Shown: piece by piece, positions 58,424 through 64,000 of the stretch
Layout: each line of letters starts with the position of its first letter
Numbering within the stretch: the first letter of the stretch is position 1
NCBI GenBank assembly: GCA_964019055.1
Contig: OZ025220.1
Location: forward strand, 2,355,978 to 2,419,977
DNA: 64,000 bases
From: Anthopleura xanthogrammica
Lineage: Eukaryota > Cnidaria > Anthozoa > Actiniaria > Actiniidae
Direction: 5' to 3'
Notes under the pieces: model-generated
Databases searched by the model: none
The model's input: the letters and a program-made list of their open reading frames with translations, nothing else
Told to the model about the DNA's origin: nothing
Program-made: the position numbers and the translations under genes

Positions 58424-58545
58424 TCAAAAATACAAAATCATGCATACCATAAGGTACCAAACCAAAATACGGTATGGTTTTTTTCACTTACTATCAGACA
58501 GTGAAGTAAAGATCATGTCAGTGGTAGTATCATCTTCGTTGAACT

Positions 58546-59107
58546 GAGATGTATTGGGTGGGCGCATAGGAATAAGAATGTACACGAGATGGATTGGATG
58601 AACGCATAGGAATGAGAATGTACACGAGATTGATTGGATGAACGCATAAGAATGAGAATGTACACGAGATGGATTGGATGAACGCATAGGAATGAGAATG
58701 TACACGAGATGGATTGGATGGATGTATAGGAATAAGAATGTACACGAGATGGATTGGATGGATGTATACGAATAACAATGTACACGAGATGGATTGGATG
58801 GATGTATAGGAATAAGAATGTACACGAGATGGATTGGATGGATGTATAGGAATAAGAATGTACACGAGATGGATTGGATGGATGTATAGGAATAAGAATG
58901 TACACGAGATGGATTGGATGGATGTATAGGAATAAGAATGTACACGAGATGGATTGGATGGATGTATAGGAATAAGAATGTACACGAGATGGATTGGATG
59001 GATGTATAGGAATAAGAATGTACACGAGATGGATTGGATGGATGTATAGGAATAAGAATGTACACGAGATGGATTGGATGGATGTAAAGGAATAACAATA
59101 TACAAGT
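58546..59107. repeat. 40-bp minisatellite array, copy 3
   Basis: About 14 units. The left three to four are the GAACGCATAGGAATGAG subtype, the rest GGATGTATAGGAATAAG, in the same order as copy 1. Confidence 0.95.
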
Positions 59108-59134
59108 GACCATCTAATCCTATTGATCCTATAG

Positions 59135-59392
59135 ACGCATCAAGAGTTCCGCGCTGTTGCTCAATGCGCATGCTCAGGGGATAAAAAGTGGGATAATGTT
59201 TTGTAAAATATGCAATTTTTCGGTATATTTGATTCAGAAGTCGCTTAACGGTACGCGATCTTGAATATTTAGTGGAAATTGTACTTGACAAGAAAGATAC
59301 AACTAAAATATAGCATATTTTACAAAATATTATCCCACTTTTTAATCCCCTGAGCATGCGCATTGAGCAGCAGCGCGGAACTCTTGATGCGT
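59135..59392. mobile_element. MITE with ACGCATCAAGAG ends, complete copy
   Basis: 258 bp with arms of about 78 bp: ACGCATCAAGAGTTCCGCGC and GCGCATGCTCAGGGGAT paired with the right side. No coding region. Confidence 0.85.
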
Positions 59393-60910
59393 GTATACCG
59401 CTACATCGGTAACTGACCAGTTTTTTTTTCAAATTTCTTGCTTTAATTCTGCAGGAATTTTAACATAAATTGAATTATTCTGTACATTTGAGACAGTTTT
59501 ATCTGATTTTCGGGCTGAATGAGAACACTTGTAGAATTATAATTGGGCTTCCTGTGGTATCTGGTTTTTTTCGTCACACCACAGGCAGCCCGTACAGAAT
59601 TTAATAATTTAGAATAAAAAGGTGCCCATATATAATTATTTTTCAACACACATTATTATACCTACTTACGTTTTCTATTTTTACTTAAATAGTATTGAAG
59701 CAGTGATGCGTTTGATACCGTTGTCTTTGGAATAAAGACTCAGTTCATTTTACCCTGAACGGTATCCATGGAAACGGTACCATAGGCCTCTTTCTGGTTC
59801 GACATTTCTTCTGGTAACAAGTAAAGGATCTCTGAACGCTTTTTCGAGGTTTCATATGATAAAGCTGAAAAGAAATTGTAACATATGTGGAATGAAATCA
59901 CTAATTCCTACCCGCCATCCTTATCTGTATCCTTATTTGTTCATGATTTTCAAAAATATCGATGTCAAAGCAATGTCTCAACTATTGTTTGACTTTCGTC
60001 ATTTTTTTCGAGTTGAAATATCAAAAAACAAATTCTCGATCCGACGCTCCTTTTGGAAAAAGTCCCATCCAAGAAATAAATCCACGGATACGGATTTTCC
60101 ACAATTTTGGATTTTCGCACTAAAGCTATCAAATTCTAAAAAAGCAAGTCGAATAGGTATCAATGGTGTAATTTTTCTTGCTTTTGATGTAAAAAAATGT
60201 AAGTTTTGCGAGCTTCAAAAATGTCGACCCGCAATCCACTTGTAGACCATTACTCAGACTACCCCCTCCCCGAGGGATTTCGAGTTTAGTCGGTAAAGAA
60301 AAGCTGTTTATCTGTGCAGTCTCAACAAGCATTAACTACTATTGGGAAGAATTAATGTGTATTAATTAAGATATAATATAATTCCATTTTCTATTATTTC
60401 AAGATCTAGTATATTCATCACACTTCCCCCTCCCCCAAGGGATTGGGAGTTTTGGAGTTTTGGCGCCAAGATATCCAGCTGGCTGTGCAGGCTGCATGCG
60501 CTTAAACAACATTAACTTCTAATATTATTTTCTATTATGGATTTAAAATCGATGGATTTTAAAATTCTTAATTGGAAGGTTCACGAAAAATAGCGTTTAT
60601 CTTCAATAAAATATTAGGAAGCACATGATTTTACGTAACTCAGTCCTGTTCAAGAGATAATTTCCTTAAAAGTTTCAAGTATTATATCGGACAAAGGATC
60701 AAGCTTATATTGCAATTTTCATAGGGGACAAGTGCTTCATAGTTCTGGCTACAGCTTATAACCGTCTCTCTATATATTAATAACCCATAAAATATGAATA
60801 AAACGAAGAAAGGATAAATATAACTAGGTGTGTAACTATAGTTTTTAAAAGAAGTGTTTCTTTTATCGCTAAACACTTTCATCATAAATCTAACGAAGTG
60901 GCTAGATACC
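59393..60910. other. Duplicated non-coding spacer, copy 2
   Basis: Copy of 10112-11647 with single-base indels that break every frame shared between the two, supporting a non-coding nature. Confidence 0.65.
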
Positions 60911-61351
60911 CGGGACCCGGGAACGATTTCCAAAATACTAGATACCCGGGAGTATCTGATTTTCATTAAAAAACCCAGCTAATAATAACTATCATGGATT
61001 CAAAGTATTCTAACTTTGTTTACGATAGGGAAGCGCTTCTTAGAATCCTTAGACATTTGAAAAATATACATTCGTCGAGTCTCGGCATACCATATACGCG
61101 GCATCCAAGTTGTGGAAAAATTTCAACCGTAAACAAGGTCACGGGAACTGTTTTCAAAATACTAGATACCCGGGAGCGTACATTGTATGCCGAGACTCGA
61201 CGAATGTATATTTTTCAAATGTCTAAGGATTCTAAGAAGCGCTTCCCTAACGTAAACAAAGTTAGAATACTTTGAATCCATGAAAGTTATTATTAGCTGG
61301 GTTTTTTAATGAAAATCAAATACTCCCGGGTATCTAGTATTTTGAAAACAA
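60911..61351. mobile_element. Foldback element with CCCGGG ends, copy 2
   Basis: Whole copy of 11648-12080 with inverted arms and internal GATACCCGGGAG. Small spacer differences (the GGCACTT of copy 1 is missing). Confidence 0.8.
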
Positions 61352-61818
61352 TTCAGAATTTCCGTTCTTCTATGAAGTAAAAAGGCAATAGTAACTTTGC
61401 TTCAAACCCAGTAACCTTCCTGGAACTTTAAAGGTCAAAAAATTCGAGTTTCTTTCTGTGTTTTTGGCCTGCATCATGGCGGGGAAGCTGCATGCTTTAC
61501 TGTGCAAACGCACTGAATGCAGATTTTGTCACGCCGTTTCTGATGCTGTGTCACGCTCGTCACGCAATTAGCATAAGATTGAACCTAATAGACCAATATC
61601 ACGCTAGCATGATATTATAAAATAATCATTGTAAAGTTTCGTAAAAATTGCAAAGGAATGTATAAATTTTTGAAACTAAGCATTCTTTGCAGACAAATGT
61701 ATGTTGCACAAAAATTCTTAGTTTTAAAAATTCCTAACTTCGTCTTTACAAACTTTACGAAACTTTGCAGTTTTATTAATATCGATGTAACAAATTTAAT
61801 AGTAAACTTCTCCACCTC
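61352..61818. repeat. Segment preceding 20-bp arrays, copy 4
   Basis: Near-identical to 12081-12548. Confidence 0.7.
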
Positions 61819-62571
61819 TATCACTTTCTGGAGGAGCCGATCACTTTCTGGAGGATCCAATCACTTTCTGGAGGATCCGATCACTTTCTGGAGGATCCGA
61901 TCACTTTCTGGAGGAGCCGATCACTTTCTGGAGGATACAATCACTTTCTGGAGGAGCCGATCACTTTCTGGAGGATCCAATCACTTTCTGGAGGATCCAA
62001 TCACTTTCTGGAGGATCCAATCACTTTCTGGAGGATCCAATCACATCCTGGAGGATCCAATCACATCCTGGAGGGTCCAATCACATCCTGGAGGATCCAA
62101 TCACATCCTGGAGGATCCAATCACATCCTGGAGGATCCAATCACATCCTGGAGGGTCCAATCACATCCTGGAGGATCCAATCACATCCTGGAGGATCCAA
62201 TCACATCCTGGAGGGTCCAATGACATCCTGGAGGATCCAATCACATTCTGGAGGATCCGATCACATTCTGGAGGATCCAATCATATCCTGGAGTATCCGA
62301 TCATATCCTGGAGGATCCAATCACATTCTGGAGGATCCAATCATATTCTGGAGGATCCAATCATATCCTAGAGGATCCAATCATATCCTGGAGGATCCAA
62401 TCATATCCTGGAGGATCCAGTCACATTCTAGAGGATTCAATCACATTCTGGAGGATCCAATCATATCCTGGAGGATCCAATCATATCCTGGAGGATCCAA
62501 TCATATCCTGGAGGATCCAATCACATTCTAGAGGATCCGATCACATTCTGGAGGATCCAATCATATCCTGG
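61819..62571. repeat. 20-bp satellite array, TCACTTTC subtype start, copy 2
   Basis: About 37 units with the same variant order as 12549-13320, one unit shorter. Confidence 0.95.
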
Positions 62572-63445
62572 CATAGGAATAAGAATATATGGGTCATAAT
62601 AAGCCGAAGTTTTAAAGTTGATTAATACACTGAGCCTTTAAATTCTCTTAAAAGGGAACTACAAACTTGAATGACAGGCTTGGTGTCGTTTCCATTTTTG
62701 GCTTGTTTGTTTTTTCCGCTGACGCTGATGATTCTCATATACACATGCGCATGCTTTGTAGCACTTGCTTATCTCTCTTGATGCCAAAAAATACCATGTT
62801 TCAAAGTATTTTAAGACATAAGACCGAATAAAAACTCAATTCTGACTTTTACCCCTAGCTGTTCTATGTATACGCCGCGAATGGGCTTTTGAAAGCACTT
62901 CCCACATGGAAAGAAATAACCATTGTAACAAAACCATCAGCGACACAATCGACATACCGGGTGTGCTGGTCATAGCAAGGGGTTAATCATCTACGGTCTA
63001 GGGGCCGACTAACCTCTCCCTTAGGCTTCGGCCGAGCTTCCTGATCAGTCAGTAATGTCCTCCCGGGATAGCGGTGTTGGGGCCGAAATCTTCAGCATAG
63101 CCGTAAGTCCATACGATGCTTCAGCAATCGATGTCTGGAAGTATGGTCCTGGTTAATCAAGCAATAAAAAACATATTGATCTCAAAAACTTGAATCTTTC
63201 GTTTTGAAACGACAAGAGGAATTCTAAATGCGTATCTTGCTCTTGGTACTTTTTTCTGATCATACTTCAGTCCTTGCTTAGCTGGATAGATCATATATAT
63301 TTTCATTTTTTTCAATGAATGTTAAAAAATGCCGCGCTTGTCAAAGTGTCTTGGACATATGAAATACTGACACTTAATTAGCAGATTCATTTCATGATTG
63401 TTTGATATATTTTTCAACCCATAGAGTACAAAATAAAACATGATA
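62572..63445. repeat. Conserved linker L, copy 4
   Basis: Fourth copy of the array-to-purine-tract linker; no gene. Confidence 0.8.
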
Positions 63446-63544
63446 GAAGAGAAAGAAAGAAAGAAAAAAAGAAAGAAAGGAAGGAAGAAAGAAAGAAAGA
63501 AAGGAAGGAAGGAAGGAAGGAAGGAAGGAAGGAAGGAAGAAAGA
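63446..63544. repeat. GGAA purine tract, copy 4
   Basis: About 99 bp of GAAA/GGAA. Confidence 0.95.
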
Positions 63545-63667
63545 ATCAAAAATACAAAATCATGCATACCATAAGGTACCAAACCAAAATACGGTATGGT
63601 TTTTTTCATTTACTATCAGACAGTGAAGTAAAGATCATGTCAGTGGTAGTATCATCTTCGTTGAACT

Positions 63668-64000
63668 GAGATGTATTGGGTGGGCGCATAGGAATAAGAA
63701 TGTACACGAGATGGATTGGATGAACGCATAGGAATGAGAATGTATACGAGATGGATTGGATGAACGCATAGGAATGAGAATGTACACGAGATGGATTGGA
63801 TGAACGCATAGGAATATGAATGTACACGACATGGATTGGATGAACGCATAGGAATGAGAATGTACACGAGATGGATTGGATGAACGCATAGGAATGAGAA
63901 TGTACACGAGATGGATTGGATGAACGCATAGGAATGAGAATGTACACGAGATGGATTGGATGAACGCATAGGAATAAGAATGTACACGAGATGGATTGTA
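63668..64000. repeat. 40-bp minisatellite array, copy 4 (runs off the window)
   Basis: At least eight units of the GAACGCATAGGAATGAG subtype, matching 14441-14914. Confidence 0.95.

Overview
The window is eukaryotic, low-GC and very repeat-rich, and looks like an early-branching animal (sponge or cnidarian). Evidence: multi-exon genes with GT-AG introns, tyrosine-kinase-like (TKL) kinases, a non-LTR retrotransposon fragment, dozens of short inverted-repeat elements, megasatellite and minisatellite arrays, and no bacterial signatures. The species cannot be fixed from the sequence alone.

Layout. (1) 1-14.9 kb: a 6.75-kb array of a 20-bp satellite, then two composite units of 20-bp array, conserved linker, GGAA purine tract and 40-bp minisatellite, separated by a foldback element. 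The same region recurs in direct orientation at 55.6-64 kb, about 49.3 kb away. (2) 14.9-21.8 kb: non-coding block C, a mosaic of MITE-like elements, a (TGTC)n tract and a 39-bp minisatellite. It is duplicated at 44.4-49.5 kb, with partial copies at 14.9-15.8 and 43.6-44.0 kb. (3) 21.8-33.0, 37.0-42.8 and 49.5-52.1 kb: three minus-strand paralogues of one gene. (4) 26.9-32.4 kb: a 5.4-kb inverted-repeat element inside intron 1 of the first paralogue, carrying an OTU-like ORF on the plus strand. (5) 33.7-34.5 kb: a 770-bp transposon with near-perfect terminal inverted repeats, a 6-bp target duplication and an integrase-like fragment. (6) 54.3-55.6 kb: the 3' end of a LINE, cut by satellite.

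The main result is the gene family. For the first two paralogues I joined four exons by splice signals and matching phases into intact reading frames of 579 and 586 residues. Both predict an N-terminal CYLD-like CAP-Gly domain split across exons 1 and 2, a coiled coil built of 14-residue repeats, and a C-terminal TKL-type kinase with a DYG instead of a DFG motif. The third copy lacks a recognisable first exon and has a 4-bp frameshift. A fourth survives only as a last-exon fragment fused to a TCTG microsatellite. The family may link microtubule or ubiquitin-related recognition to kinase signalling; this role is inference from domains only.

Most other long open frames are translations of tandem repeats and are not genes. 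The duplications could be real tandem or segmental copies, or partly uncollapsed haplotypes in an assembly.
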